Numbered from the stretch's first letter, positions 53,727 to 63,353 are shown. The stretch: DNA of 64,000 nt from Stygiobacter sp. RIFOXYC2_FULL_38_25 (GCA_001803165.1 MHAZ01000001.1:62001-126000); one strand, 5' to 3'. Numbers and translations are program-made. Notes: a model not told the origin generated them from the letters alone.

Positions 53727-55832
53727 ATGAAGGAGTATGAGAAAAACAATTATCTACTTTTTCTATTGGTATTTACTTTTTGTCTTGGGGTGCAAATTTA
53801 CGGGCAACCGAATCCACTAAAAGGATTGGTTGGACCGTGCGATAATTCAAAAATATCTAACGGTGGCTGGGGAGGGCATAATATTATTTGCGAAGATGGA
53901 AGAGTATTTGAAACACCAGACAGCGGAGCTACTTGGATTGAAAAGAAAGTTGCTGACAATTTTATTGCCAAAATGATGGCTATGCAAAAAACTGGAAGTG
54001 GATTAAGTCAAAACGGTTCAATAGTTGGTAATAATGGGAAGATTTTTTCATCTAATGATAATGACCGAAACTGGCTGCAAACAAGTTCCGGTACAACAAA
54101 CAACTTGAATAATCTTGTATATGGTTGGTCTCCAACTACTCATCAAAGCTGGGGATTTGCTGTTGGAGATAATTCGACTGTTCTTATCACAAAAGATGGA
54201 GGCAAAACTTGGACAAAACAATCTACACCATATCAGTACGATCATTTTTATGGAGTGTATTTTTTGAATAGTGAAGTTGGCTGGATTGTTGGCTCTATGG
54301 GAATTATTTATAAAACAATTAACTCTGGAACCACTTGGACATACGTAGAAGGAGATCATTCCAATCCGACATACAAAGGAGTAGCTTTTAGTTCCAGCGA
54401 TAGCGGCAACGTAGTTGGCTCAAATGGATTTATTGGTCGTACAACTAATGGCGGTAGTACTTGGACTCAACAAAATAGCGGTACTACGGAAACCTTAAAC
54501 GATATTGAATTTGTTGGTGCTGGTTCAGATACCGGTGCAGTCGTAGGCAATAAGGGAACTTTGCTTAACACAACCGATGGTGGAAATAGTTGGACAAAAC
54601 AAGATTTGGGTACAACTTACAATCTTAATGATGTAACTTATGATACACGAGGATATATTTGGATTGCCGGAGATAATGGGATTTTGTTTACTAACAATCC
54701 TAGATTTCTTACCCCGACTGCGCCAAGCGGACTTAACGCTACACCAAAATCTTCGAGCCAAATTGACCTTTCTTGGCTTGATAACTCCAACAATGAAAGC
54801 GGATTTATTATTGAAAGAAAAGATGGACCTAACGAACCTTGGCAGGATACAGATACAGCAGGTGCTAACGTTGTGATTCATCACGATACTGGTCTTTCTC
54901 CAAATAAGCAATATCAATACCGGGTAAGTGCATATAATACTAGTGGTGAATCATCTTACAGTAATACGGTTGATGCTAGTACATTAAATGTTGTTCCTTC
55001 AAAGCCTACAAATCTAACAGCAACACCAAAGAGCAGTTCACAAATTGATCTTTCCTGGCTAGATAATTCCAACAATGAAACCGGATTTAAAATTGAGCGT
55101 AAAACCGAACAGCAAGAATTTTCAGAAGTTGGCGGCGCGGACTCTAATGCAACTGCATACACAGATAGGAATTTAGATGACGGTTTGAACTATATATATC
55201 GTGTCGCATCGTTAAATACAATAGGCAAGTCGCCTTATTCTAATGAAAGCTCTGCTACAACACAACTGAACGCTCCAACCAACCTCACTGCAAAAAAAAG
55301 TACTTCCGGTGGGGCTCAATTAGACTGGAAGGATAATTCGAAAAGTGAAAATGGTTTTACTATTGAAAAGAAATCCGGTACCGGAAATTTTTCTAAGTTA
55401 ACGAATGTTGCAGCAAACGCAACTTCATATATTGATTCTCAAGTAAGTGTTGGGCAGCAGCTTTCGTTCCGTGTTCAGGCTTTCAATAGCATTATTATTT
55501 CGGGTTTTTCAAATACAGCTGATATTGTGATAACATCTGTAAATAATGAAATTGAAATACCAACAGAATATTCGTTGAAACAGAACTATCCGAATCCATT
55601 TAACCCGGAGACAATTATCAGTTATGAATTGCCTGAAGCAGGATATGTTACATTGAAAGTTTTTGATATACTTGGCAACGAAATAGTTACGCTTGTGAAT
55701 AATTTTAAATCGGCTGGCAAACATTATTCTACTCTCATTACAACAGATTCCAAATTTACAAGCGGCTGTTACATTTACAAATTAACTGCCGGAAGTTTCT
55801 CGAGTGTTAGAAAAATGTTGCTCATTAAGTGA
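53727..55832 (+). CDS. Secreted YCF48-like/BNR and FN3 protein with T9SS tail
   Basis: A 701-aa protein with a signal peptide (~10-27). A beta-propeller region (~30-330) is built of YCF48/BNR repeats with Asp-box-like turns such as GATWIEKK, GKTWTKQS, GTTWTYV, GSTWTQQN and GNSWTKQD. Three fibronectin III domains follow (~335-425, 427-515, 515-600), the first two sharing the stretch SSSQIDLSWLDNSNNE. The end is a T9SS domain (KQNYPNPFNPETI to VRKMLLIK). It is a large surface adhesin or a polysaccharide-interacting protein by layout. The near-identical FN3 parts suggest recent internal duplication. Confidence 0.85.
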   Translation: MKEYEKNNYLLFLLVFTFCLGVQIYGQPNPLKGLVGPCDNSKISNGGWGGHNIICEDGRVFETPDSGATWIEKKVADNFIAKMMAMQKTGSGLSQNGSIVGNNGKIFSSNDNDRNWLQTSSGTTNNLNNLVYGWSPTTHQSWGFAVGDNSTVLITKDGGKTWTKQSTPYQYDHFYGVYFLNSEVGWIVGSMGIIYKTINSGTTWTYVEGDHSNPTYKGVAFSSSDSGNVVGSNGFIGRTTNGGSTWTQQNSGTTETLNDIEFVGAGSDTGAVVGNKGTLLNTTDGGNSWTKQDLGTTYNLNDVTYDTRGYIWIAGDNGILFTNNPRFLTPTAPSGLNATPKSSSQIDLSWLDNSNNESGFIIERKDGPNEPWQDTDTAGANVVIHHDTGLSPNKQYQYRVSAYNTSGESSYSNTVDASTLNVVPSKPTNLTATPKSSSQIDLSWLDNSNNETGFKIERKTEQQEFSEVGGADSNATAYTDRNLDDGLNYIYRVASLNTIGKSPYSNESSATTQLNAPTNLTAKKSTSGGAQLDWKDNSKSENGFTIEKKSGTGNFSKLTNVAANATSYIDSQVSVGQQLSFRVQAFNSIIISGFSNTADIVITSVNNEIEIPTEYSLKQNYPNPFNPETIISYELPEAGYVTLKVFDILGNEIVTLVNNFKSAGKHYSTLITTDSKFTSGCYIYKLTAGSFSSVRKMLLIK

Positions 55833-55857
55833 GATTAACTTTTATCGAAAATTTATT

Positions 55858-55883
55858 GCCCCGCATGTTGCGGGGCTTTTTGT
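55858..55883 (+). terminator. Rho-independent terminator
   Basis: GCCCCGCA (55858-55865), loop TGT, TGCGGGGC (55869-55876) and a T-run. It ends the T9SS cargo transcript and lies inside the upstream extension of the next gene's frame, which is why the later start was chosen there. Confidence 0.9.
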
Positions 55884-55933
55884 TAAGTTTGTTCAGTAAA
55901 AATATTCAGCTACTTTTTCTTAAGCGGATTAAA

Positions 55934-56674
55934 ATGAAAATGCTTGTGTCAATTTATTTGTTCAGTATGTTTTTACTGGGTTGTCAGAAAGATCCCTCAG
56001 ACGGAAATGTGGTTAATACTGACAGCACCGCTCTAAAACTTCTTTATGAATATTCAACGGATATTCCTGAGCCTTCCGGATTGGCTTACAATTCTAAAAC
56101 TAACACTTTGTTTGCCGTCTCCGACGCAAATTCTACTGTTTATGAAATTGATTTTAGCGGCGGGATAAAGCAGTCATTTACTATTAATAGTAAAGACCTT
56201 GAAGGAATAGTATTTTCAGCGAACTGTGATACTATGTACGTTGTTGACGAATTAAACAAAGTGGTCGCAACGTATTTGCCTGGCGGAATTAAATTATCTT
56301 CATTTCCGGTAAATGTAGCAACCGACCCGAAAAATTCACTTGAGGGAATTACAGTTGATAATAACAATCATTTATTTGTTCTCAATGAAAAGTCCCCAAG
56401 TATTCTTCTTGAATTTGTAAATCAAAAAGAAATATATAGAAGGGAACTCACTTATACTTCGGATTGCTCTGACATTTTTTACGATAAAGCTCTGGATTGT
56501 CTTTGGATGATTAGCGACGAATCGCAAAAAGTTGTAAAGCTTTCAAAGTCCGGACAATCACTTGCTCAATATTCCTTACCTTTTGAAAAGGGAGAGGGGA
56601 TAACCATTGTTAACGACAAGATTTACATCATTAATGACGGCAACAGTAAATTATACGTTTTCCAAAAACCATAA
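55934..56674 (+). CDS. SdiA-regulated-type lipoprotein (beta-propeller)
   Basis: The start is ATG 55934: the frame is open back to 55829, but that passes through a terminator. The ~246-aa protein has a lipobox (LLGC, Cys17) and a beta-propeller with repeated strands (PSGLAYNSKTNTLFAVSDAN, DLEGIVFSANCDTMYVVDE, SLEGITVDNNNHLFVLNEK). This matches the SdiA-regulated family; YjiK in E. coli is a member of unknown role. It is probably periplasmic and lipid-anchored. Confidence 0.8.
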   Translation: MKMLVSIYLFSMFLLGCQKDPSDGNVVNTDSTALKLLYEYSTDIPEPSGLAYNSKTNTLFAVSDANSTVYEIDFSGGIKQSFTINSKDLEGIVFSANCDTMYVVDELNKVVATYLPGGIKLSSFPVNVATDPKNSLEGITVDNNNHLFVLNEKSPSILLEFVNQKEIYRRELTYTSDCSDIFYDKALDCLWMISDESQKVVKLSKSGQSLAQYSLPFEKGEGITIVNDKIYIINDGNSKLYVFQKP

Positions 56675-56693
56675 TGGAAATAAATAGATAATT

Positions 56694-56724
56694 AAAGCCG
56701 CTCAAGTATTGAAGCGGTTTTTTT
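56694..56724. terminator. Terminator between convergent genes
   Basis: AAAGCCGCT (56694-56702) and AGCGGTTTT (56713-56721) pair over 9 bp with one G-T, and T-rich sequence follows. It ends the lipoprotein transcript and possibly the OmpA one from the other side. Confidence 0.75.
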
Positions 56725-56747
56725 GTTTTAAGTATTTGTGAATGTTT

Positions 56748-58316
56748 TTATTTGTTTAGCTCAAGGTGCGGATTAATAACAACTTCGATTCTTCTGTTTT
56801 TTGCTCTCCCTTCTTCACTTGAATTATTGGCTATTGGTTTTGATCCACCTAAACCAACAACAGTTATTCTTGCGGCATCAGCGCCCATCGTTGACATCAA
56901 ATACTGATAAACAGAATTAGAGCGATTCTGCGAAAGTTCAATATTCTTTTGATAGTCGCCAACGCCATCAGTGTGACCTTCAATAACAACAGTACCATTA
57001 GGGAATGTTTGAATAGCCTTCTGAACTTTATTTAGCAAGCTAAAATATTGCGGCTCTAATGTAGCTTTGTTTGTTGGAAAGTTTAGGTTGACTAATCTAA
57101 TTGTTAGCAAATCGCCATTCTTAATTACTTCAGCCTCGGATGGGAGAAACATAGTAGAAATTGTTTCGATCAGTTTCAAGTTTTTCTCTGTTGTTTCAGA
57201 AACTGTTTTGAATTTCACATTCTCTTGTTCCATTAATGCAAGTTTAGCTTGTGTTTCCTCAGCGGCTTTAGCCAAATTTTCGGTTTCTTTCTTAGCAACA
57301 GACAATTCTTGGGTCAATTTTTGCCCTTCGCTTTTTGAGTCTGCTAAAGCAGTTTTAGTTTCATCGAGAGATTTCTTTAGCTGCACAATTTCGGCTTTTA
57401 GGTTCTGAGCCTCTTTTTGTGAATCGGCTAATTTTGCTCTTATAGCGTTTATGCTTTGCAAAATATTAGAAGTTAGATTTTGATTGTCTGTATCGAAAGA
57501 AGGGAAGAGTTTAAGGTCTGATGCAATTTTAGCAATAGGTTCTTCCCAGAGGAGTTGTAAATCCTCCCAAGTTTTATCCTCATCTTGCATTTTTGTAAAC
57601 ACACCTTGCATGTAAACGCCGTGGTTTATTTCATAAAGAGCCGAGTTTAATATTTTTTTTGCGGCTAATGTATCGTATCGGTTTGCAGTGAGAACATTTT
57701 CTGCATCAGCTATATATTGTTTAATCTTTGTAATAGTTTTAGGCGTATACTTCTCAAGTTTATTATCTTCTGCTTTAGCAAGAGCGGCTTTAACATTTAA
57801 TAAATATTGATCTTTTATTGCAACAAGTTCGGCATCTTTATAAAGTTTTTCAGCAAGGTTGCTATACTTTGTTACACCTTCATTATCCTTATCTTCAAAT
57901 TCTTCATTAGCAGAAACGAAATTTTCTTCCGCCTCCTTCCAAATTTTGAGTGTACTTTCACTTAGTCCGTGAATCAAGACAAGTTCCCGGGTTTTCATAA
58001 GAGAGCTGAAATTTGGACTTTTACCTTTGGCTATCTCAATTGCTTTCTTGTACAATTCTATCGCTTGGTTCAAATATTCAATAGCTTTTTCCGGTTTCTG
58101 GTTTTCTTTGATTAGTTCTTCAGCATCTGCAAGTAATTCTTCTGCTTTTTTGAAATCTTGCTCGGCAAATACGCTTCCTCCGGTTGTTAGTGCTTTAAGG
58201 GAAAGGTTTTTCACTTCTTTGTGAAGTGATTCGATTGAACTTTGTGAAAAGAGATTTGATGATATGATCATACTTAGAATAACGAAAAGTAGTTTTGCTG
58301 TAACGGATAATTTCAT
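56748..58316 (-). CDS. OmpA-family protein with coiled-coil region
   Basis: The start is ATG 58316, with GGAGG at 4 nt; the longer frame from 58376 lacks a signal. The ~522-aa protein has a signal peptide (~1-25), a helical region with TPR-like KAIEYLNQAIELYKKAIE repeats (~30-210), a long coiled coil (~270-380) and an OmpA-like peptidoglycan-binding domain (~400-515, VVIEGHTDGVGDYQKNIELS and GLGGSKPIANNSSEEGRAKN). It should tie the outer membrane or envelope complex to the cell wall. No partner gene is next to it. Confidence 0.88.
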   Translation of the reverse strand: MKLSVTAKLLFVILSMIISSNLFSQSSIESLHKEVKNLSLKALTTGGSVFAEQDFKKAEELLADAEELIKENQKPEKAIEYLNQAIELYKKAIEIAKGKSPNFSSLMKTRELVLIHGLSESTLKIWKEAEENFVSANEEFEDKDNEGVTKYSNLAEKLYKDAELVAIKDQYLLNVKAALAKAEDNKLEKYTPKTITKIKQYIADAENVLTANRYDTLAAKKILNSALYEINHGVYMQGVFTKMQDEDKTWEDLQLLWEEPIAKIASDLKLFPSFDTDNQNLTSNILQSINAIRAKLADSQKEAQNLKAEIVQLKKSLDETKTALADSKSEGQKLTQELSVAKKETENLAKAAEETQAKLALMEQENVKFKTVSETTEKNLKLIETISTMFLPSEAEVIKNGDLLTIRLVNLNFPTNKATLEPQYFSLLNKVQKAIQTFPNGTVVIEGHTDGVGDYQKNIELSQNRSNSVYQYLMSTMGADAARITVVGLGGSKPIANNSSEEGRAKNRRIEVVINPHLELNK

Positions 58317-58583
58317 GGTTCCTCCAGATGAATTACAAATTGTTCTTTGAATTCTCTTGCTATTCAACGTAACCAAACTTTTCTAAAACTACAATAAATA
58401 AAATTTTGAAGGGAATACTGTGTCTGAATTAAGGATGTGTATCCAGGCAATGGAAGTCTCCAATTCATTGAAACTATTCACTTAAACCAAAAAATTAATT
58501 AAATCCGGTATCGTCAAAATATTGCAAGAAAGCCTAAAAAAACTATATATTTGTCCTCGCTTTTGAGCGAATTGTTCTTTGAT

Positions 58584-58669
58584 GCCGGGATGGCGGAATT
58601 GGTAGACGCACAGGACTTAAAATCCTGTGGGCATTTATGCCCGTGCCGGTTCGACTCCGGCTCTCGGTA
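58584..58669 (+). tRNA. tRNA-Leu (anticodon TAA)
   Basis: Acceptor GCCGGGA pairs with TCTCGGT (G-T pairs allowed). The anticodon arm CAGGA/TCCTG has loop CTTAAAA, anticodon TAA. There is a long variable arm, as in type II tRNAs, and a T arm GCCGG-TTCGACT-CCGGC. 86 nt, no CCA in the gene. Confidence 0.95.
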
Positions 58670-58701
58670 CGAGATTATTCAATGTACATCAAGTTTTATT
58701 G

Positions 58702-58775
58702 GGGTTCTTAGCTCAGTTGGCTAGAGTGTCTGCTTGACGTGCAGAAGGTCATAGGTTCGAATCCTATAGGACCCA
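58702..58775 (+). tRNA. tRNA-Val (anticodon GAC)
   Basis: Acceptor GGGTTCT pairs with AGGACCC. The anticodon arm TCTGC/GCAGA has loop TTGACGT, anticodon GAC. T arm ATAGG-TTCGAAT-CCTAT, discriminator A. 74 nt, 32 nt after tRNA-Leu and probably co-transcribed. Confidence 0.93.
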
Positions 58776-58815
58776 CAACAATCGGAGTTCACTCCGTTTT
58801 TTTTTATAAAGGTTT

Positions 58816-60747
58816 ATGGAAAAGATAAATATAAAATTTCCCGATGGCTCGGTTAGAGAATTCGATAAAGGTGTTACACCTTACGAAGTTGCTAAGTCAA
58901 TTTCTAACAGATTAGCCGATGATGCGCTTGTTGCAAAAGTGAATGGTTCTATGCGCGATCTTTCGTGCAAGTTGGAAAGCGATTCAGACTTGCAATTATT
59001 TACTTTTGATTCCAACGAAGGGAAAGAAACATACTGGCATTCTTCTTCTCACTTAATGGCTCACGCAGTTCTATCACTTTTCCCGGAAGCTAAATTTGGT
59101 GTAGGTCCGGCAATAGAAGGCGGATTCTATTATGATATTGATATCAATTCTCAATTGACTGAAGAAGACCTCGTTAAGATTGAAAACAAGATGATTGAAA
59201 TTGCCGGTCAGAAAAATGCATTCAAGAGAACTGAGCTTAGCAAAACGGACGCATTAAAGTTTTTCGAGAAAAAGGGTGACCAGTATAAATTAGAAATCAT
59301 AAGCGAATTGGATGAAACTGCAACTGCAATCAGTATTTACGATGAAGGCGATTTCACTGATTTGTGTACCGGTCCTCATATTTCGGATGCCGGCAGAATA
59401 AAGTTTGTAAAGCTTCTTACAGTTTCCGGTTCATACTGGAGAGGCGACGAGAAGAAACAAAGAATGCAAAGAATCTACGGCATTACCTTCCCAAAGAAGA
59501 AAATGCTTGAAGATCACTTAGCATTTTTAGAAGAAGCTAAGAAGCGCGATCATAGAAAACTTGGAAAGCAGCTAGACCTTTTCAGTATTCATGAAGAAGC
59601 TGGTGCCGGATTGATTTACTGGCATCCAAAAGGCGCTCGTGTTAGAAATACTATCGAGACTTTCTGGCGAGCAGCTCACTTAAAAAATGGCTACGATATT
59701 TTATATTCGCCGCATATGGGAAAGAGCTGGTTGTGGCAGACAAGCGGACACTTATCAAACTATAAAGATAATATGTACGCGCCAATGAATATTGATGAGC
59801 AAGAGTATTTCATCAAACCGATGAATTGCCCGTTCCATATTTTGATTTATCAATCGCAGCTTCGTTCTTATAGAGATTTACCGCTGCGTTGGGCTGAGCT
59901 TGGAACAGTTTACCGCTATGAAAAAAGCGGTGTTCTTCATGGTCTTCTCCGAGTAAGAGGATTCACTCAAGACGATGCTCACATTTTCTGTACACAAGAG
60001 CAGATTGAAGATGAAATTATAGAAGTAATTCGCTTCTCAAATTATATGTGGAAGTCGTTCGGTTTTGAATCTCTAAAGTTTTACATTGCTACTAAACCGG
60101 AAAAAGCTGTTGGTGATGATGCAATTTGGGAAAAGGCAACTAACGTATTAAAACTTGCTTGCGAAAAAGAAAGCATTCCATACGAGATGGATGAAGGTGG
60201 TGGAGCTTTCTACGGACCTAAGATTGATATAAAGATTAAAGATGCGCTAAACCGCGAATGGCAGATGAGTACAATTCAGTTCGATTTCAACTTGCCAGAA
60301 CGTTTCGGTATGACTTATATTGGTGAAGATGGAAAAGAACACAGACCTTACATGGTTCATAGAGCTTTGTTAGGTTCTATAGAAAGATTCTTTGGAGTTT
60401 TGATTGAACATTACGGTGGCGCGTTCCCAACTTGGTTAGCTCCATTGCAAGTTGCTATTGTTCCGGTTTCTCAAGTATTTATGGATTATGCTAAGAGTGT
60501 TGCAGATCAACTGAAAGCTGCTGATATTAATGTTGAACTTGATGAAAGAAATGAAAAGATTGGTTATAAGATTCGAGATTGGGAAACCAAGAAAGTTCCT
60601 TATATGTTAGTTGTTGGAGAAAAGGAAAAAGAAGCAGATGCAGTTTCTGTCAGACAGCACAAACTTGGCGATAAGGGAAGTGTAAAAGTTTCTGAATTCA
60701 TTAAACAGATTAAAGAAGAAATAGATAACAAAGTAAATCACAATTAA
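58816..60747 (+). CDS. thrS: Threonyl-tRNA synthetase
   Basis: The 643-aa enzyme charges tRNA-Thr. It has an N-terminal TGS domain (~1-62), an editing SAD domain (~65-235), a class II catalytic core with motif 1, the zinc Cys of MNCPFHI, motif 2 (RWAELGTVYRYEKSG) and motif 3 (HRALLGSIERFFGVL), and an anticodon-binding domain (~540-640). It is full length. It opens the thrS-infC-rpmI-rplT-pheS operon and follows the tRNA-Leu/Val pair. Confidence 0.97.
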   Translation: MEKINIKFPDGSVREFDKGVTPYEVAKSISNRLADDALVAKVNGSMRDLSCKLESDSDLQLFTFDSNEGKETYWHSSSHLMAHAVLSLFPEAKFGVGPAIEGGFYYDIDINSQLTEEDLVKIENKMIEIAGQKNAFKRTELSKTDALKFFEKKGDQYKLEIISELDETATAISIYDEGDFTDLCTGPHISDAGRIKFVKLLTVSGSYWRGDEKKQRMQRIYGITFPKKKMLEDHLAFLEEAKKRDHRKLGKQLDLFSIHEEAGAGLIYWHPKGARVRNTIETFWRAAHLKNGYDILYSPHMGKSWLWQTSGHLSNYKDNMYAPMNIDEQEYFIKPMNCPFHILIYQSQLRSYRDLPLRWAELGTVYRYEKSGVLHGLLRVRGFTQDDAHIFCTQEQIEDEIIEVIRFSNYMWKSFGFESLKFYIATKPEKAVGDDAIWEKATNVLKLACEKESIPYEMDEGGGAFYGPKIDIKIKDALNREWQMSTIQFDFNLPERFGMTYIGEDGKEHRPYMVHRALLGSIERFFGVLIEHYGGAFPTWLAPLQVAIVPVSQVFMDYAKSVADQLKAADINVELDERNEKIGYKIRDWETKKVPYMLVVGEKEKEADAVSVRQHKLGDKGSVKVSEFIKQIKEEIDNKVNHN

Positions 60748-60759
60748 AAGAGGTATCTC

Positions 60760-61287
60760 ATCACTCAAGTAAAGAATAGAGTCAATCAAGAAATTCGAGT
60801 TGCAGAAGTTCGTTTGATTGGCGCTGACGGAGAACAAATAGGAATCGTTTCTATTAAAGAGGCTCTGAAAAAAGCAGAAGAAGCAAATTTAGATTTAGTT
60901 GAAATAGCACCACAAGCTGTACCGCCCGTTTGCAAAGTTATTGATTATGGTAAATTTGCTTACGAGCTTCAGAAGAAAGAAAAACTTCAGAAAAAAAATC
61001 AGCAAGTAAGTGTTCTCAAAGAAATCAGATTACATCCAAATACCGATACTCACGATTTTGATTTTAAAGCCCGGCATGCAGCAAATTTTGTTGAGGAAGG
61101 CGATAAGGTTAAAGTCTCTGTCATTTTCAAAGGAAGAGAGTTGGCCTATACTGAAATTGGAGAAAATCTTCTTAAAAAATTTATTGAGAGATTGAGCGAA
61201 GTAGCAAAAGTTGAACAAGAACCAAAGTTTGAAGGCCGTGCAATGCACGCTATATTAGCGCCGTCAAAGGGCAAAAAGAAAAAATAG
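60760..61287 (+). CDS. infC: Translation initiation factor IF-3
   Basis: IF-3 binds the 30S subunit and checks the start codon and initiator tRNA. N- and C-terminal domains are both present (VRLIGADGEQIGIVSIKEAL at the start, EIRLHPNTDTHDFDFKARH and PSKGKKKK at the end). No ATG, GTG or TTG is in frame before TTG 60814, which would cut the conserved N-terminus. An ATC at 60760, 6 nt after AAGAGG, gives the normal beginning TQVKNRVNQEIRVAEV. infC in E. coli starts at AUU and in Myxococcus at AUC, a rare start linked to autocontrol, so ATC is preferred. It begins 12 bp after thrS. Confidence 0.92.
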   Translation: MTQVKNRVNQEIRVAEVRLIGADGEQIGIVSIKEALKKAEEANLDLVEIAPQAVPPVCKVIDYGKFAYELQKKEKLQKKNQQVSVLKEIRLHPNTDTHDFDFKARHAANFVEEGDKVKVSVIFKGRELAYTEIGENLLKKFIERLSEVAKVEQEPKFEGRAMHAILAPSKGKKKK

Positions 61288-61299
61288 ATAGGTGAATCA

Positions 61300-61491
61300 A
61301 TGCCAAAAATGAAAAGCAACAGAGGAGCAGCAAAAACATTCCGCAAAACCGGCTCCGGAAAAATCAAAAGAAACAAGGCTTACAAATCACACATCCTTAC
61401 TTCTAAGTCTCGTACTAGAAAAAGAAACTTGAGAAAAGGATTGCTGGTTTCTAAAGCTGATGAAAAACGCGTAGCAATAATGCTTCAATAA
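61300..61491 (+). CDS. rpmI: 50S ribosomal protein L35
   Basis: A 63-aa basic protein with the typical opening [20 protein letters not shown] and the [11 protein letters not shown] end. Normal length. It lies 12 bp after infC and 15 bp before rplT, the standard bacterial order. Confidence 0.97.
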   Translation: MPKMKSNRGAAKTFRKTGSGKIKRNKAYKSHILTSKSRTRKRNLRKGLLVSKADEKRVAIMLQ

Positions 61492-61506
61492 TAGGAGAAA
61501 CAACTA

Positions 61507-61854
61507 ATGCCTCGTTCAGTAAATCACGTCGCTTCTAAAGCAAGACGTAAGAAAGTACTAAAAATGGCGAAGGGCTACTGGGGTGCCCGCGGCAACGTAT
61601 GGACTGTTGCTAAAACCCACGTTGAAAAAGGTCTTGTCCACGCATACAGAGATCGCAAACTTAAGAAACGTGAATATAGGAGTTTGTGGATTGTTCGTAT
61701 TAATGCAGCTGCAAGAATCAACGGTACAACATACTCCAGATTGATAAATGCCTTGAACAAAAAAGGCGTTACAATTAACCGTAAGTTACTTGCCAGTTTA
61801 GCAGTCGAAAATCCTCAAGCCTTTGCTGATGTTGTAAAATTTGCAACTAACTAA
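61507..61854 (+). CDS. rplT: 50S ribosomal protein L20
   Basis: A 115-aa protein with the family opening [20 protein letters not shown] and GYWGARG. L20 is an early assembly protein of the large subunit and in many bacteria represses the infC-rpmI-rplT operon by binding its mRNA. A terminator follows directly. Confidence 0.97.
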   Translation: MPRSVNHVASKARRKKVLKMAKGYWGARGNVWTVAKTHVEKGLVHAYRDRKLKKREYRSLWIVRINAAARINGTTYSRLINALNKKGVTINRKLLASLAVENPQAFADVVKFATN

Positions 61855-61861
61855 TTTATAT

Positions 61862-61901
61862 CCCTCTCGAAATCTGTTTAAAGTTTCGGGAGGGAATTTT
61901 T
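61862..61901 (+). terminator. Rho-independent terminator after rplT
   Basis: CCCTCTCGAAA (61862-61872) and TTTCGGGAGGG (61884-61894) form an 11-bp stem with one G-T pair, followed by seven Ts. pheS downstream may thus be partly under its own promoter. Confidence 0.88.
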
Positions 61902-61922
61902 TTAAATTGTCGGGACTAAGTA

Positions 61923-62912
61923 ATGTTAGATAGAATTGAATCAACCCGCAAAATTTTTGATGAAGACCTCTCCAAAGTAACCGATCTTGCTTCTCTCGAA
62001 GAACTACGCATAAAATATCTCAGCAGAAAAGGTTTGATAACTCAAATTGTAGATTCTTTGAAGGATGTTCCAAAAGAAGAAAAACCAAAAGCCGGTAAAG
62101 CTGTTAATGAGTTGAAGAATCACACCAATAGTTCTTTTGAAGAATTGAAATTGAAATTGGAAAGTGAAACTATTAACAGGGAAGAGTTCATTGATTTGTC
62201 ATTGCCGGGTGTTGAGAAGGCGATTGGCAGCAAACATATTATTACACAGACGCTTGATGAGATCAAAAATATTTTCAAAGGATTAGGTTTCTCCGTTTAC
62301 GAAGGTCCCGAGTTAGAAAGCGATTACAACAATTTTACTGCACTAAATTTTGCAGAAGATCATCCTGCGCGAGATATGCAAGATACTTTCTTTGTTACTG
62401 ATAAATTTTTATTGAGAACGCATACATCTCCGGTTCAAATTAGATTGATGACTTCAAAACAGCCGCCTCTGCGCGCGATTATGCCCGGCAAAGTTTACAG
62501 AAATGAAGCAGTAAGCGCAAAAAGCTATTGCTTGTTCCATCAGGTAGAGGGTTTGTATGTTGATACTGATGTAACTTTTGCAGAATTAAAAGGAACGCTT
62601 GTTGCGTTTGTAAAGCAATTTTTTGGACAAGATGTTCAGTATAGATTTCGTCCAAGTTTCTTCCCATTTACAGAACCAAGTGCCGAAATGGATATTTGGT
62701 GGGAGCCGAAAGGTAAAGAGGGAAGATGGATGGAGATTCTTGGTTGCGGTATGGTTGATCCAAACGTTTTGAGAAATGTTGGTATTGATCCCGAGAAATA
62801 TGTTGGTTACGCATTTGGAATGGGAATAGAGAGAACAGCAATGCGCAAGTATGGCATTGATGACATCAGAATTTTATTTGATAATGACAAGAGATTTTTA
62901 ACTCAATTTTAA
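61923..62912 (+). CDS. pheS: Phenylalanyl-tRNA synthetase alpha subunit
   Basis: The 329-aa subunit has an N-terminal coiled coil (~1-85) and the class II core with GFSVYEGPELESDYNNF, motif 2 (GKVYRNEAVSAKSYCLFHQVEG) and motif 3 (GYAFGMGIERTAMRKYGIDD). It forms an alpha2-beta2 enzyme with PheT. pheT follows ~650 bp later, after a short extra gene, not directly as is usual. Confidence 0.97.
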   Translation: MLDRIESTRKIFDEDLSKVTDLASLEELRIKYLSRKGLITQIVDSLKDVPKEEKPKAGKAVNELKNHTNSSFEELKLKLESETINREEFIDLSLPGVEKAIGSKHIITQTLDEIKNIFKGLGFSVYEGPELESDYNNFTALNFAEDHPARDMQDTFFVTDKFLLRTHTSPVQIRLMTSKQPPLRAIMPGKVYRNEAVSAKSYCLFHQVEGLYVDTDVTFAELKGTLVAFVKQFFGQDVQYRFRPSFFPFTEPSAEMDIWWEPKGKEGRWMEILGCGMVDPNVLRNVGIDPEKYVGYAFGMGIERTAMRKYGIDDIRILFDNDKRFLTQF

Positions 62913-62947
62913 TTGGTGTGTTGGTGAATTTGTGGACAAATTCTTTA

Positions 62948-62974
62948 GCCACGAAGTCGTTAGGTGCTAAAAAG
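62948..62974. repeat. Single arm of the GCCACGAAG-type repeat
   Basis: GCCACGAAGTCGTTAGGTGC at 62948-62967 resembles the arms of the inverted repeat at 49363-49446. It sits between pheS and the inserted gene. Confidence 0.4.
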
Positions 62975-63019
62975 ATTACTGAATATTTTATAATTAATTG
63001 GATGTTAGAAAGGATAAAA

Positions 63020-63337
63020 ATGCATCAAATATTTATAGATAAATTCATTATTCCAGAATCTTCTTTAGATGAGTTTTCAGAAAGAATGAATTATAACAGA
63101 GAATTCATAAAGAAAATATCTGGATTTGTTCAAGATAAAGTTTATAAAAGTATCGATGAGCAAGGAAACAGTTTGATTATTACAATAGCAGAATGGGAAG
63201 ATGAATTATCCTTAACAAAAGCAAAAGAGTTGGTTCAGAATGAATATAAACGCATAAATTTTAATCCACCGGAATTTATGTCAAAACTGAACGTAAAAAT
63301 GGAAAGAGGAACTTATCAAGAAATAGATACATACTAA
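63020..63337 (+). CDS. Monooxygenase-like (ABM-type) small protein
   Basis: ATG 63020 has AAAGGA at the right distance; the frame is open upstream to 62918 but that part overlaps a repeat. The ~105-aa protein has the size and strand pattern of dimeric antibiotic-biosynthesis monooxygenase (ABM) domains (MHQIFIDKFIIPESSLDEF, VYKSIDEQGNSLIITIAEWE). The reaction is unknown. It interrupts the usual pheS-pheT order. Confidence 0.65.
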   Translation: MHQIFIDKFIIPESSLDEFSERMNYNREFIKKISGFVQDKVYKSIDEQGNSLIITIAEWEDELSLTKAKELVQNEYKRINFNPPEFMSKLNVKMERGTYQEIDTY

Positions 63338-63353
63338 ATTTATAAACACCTAG

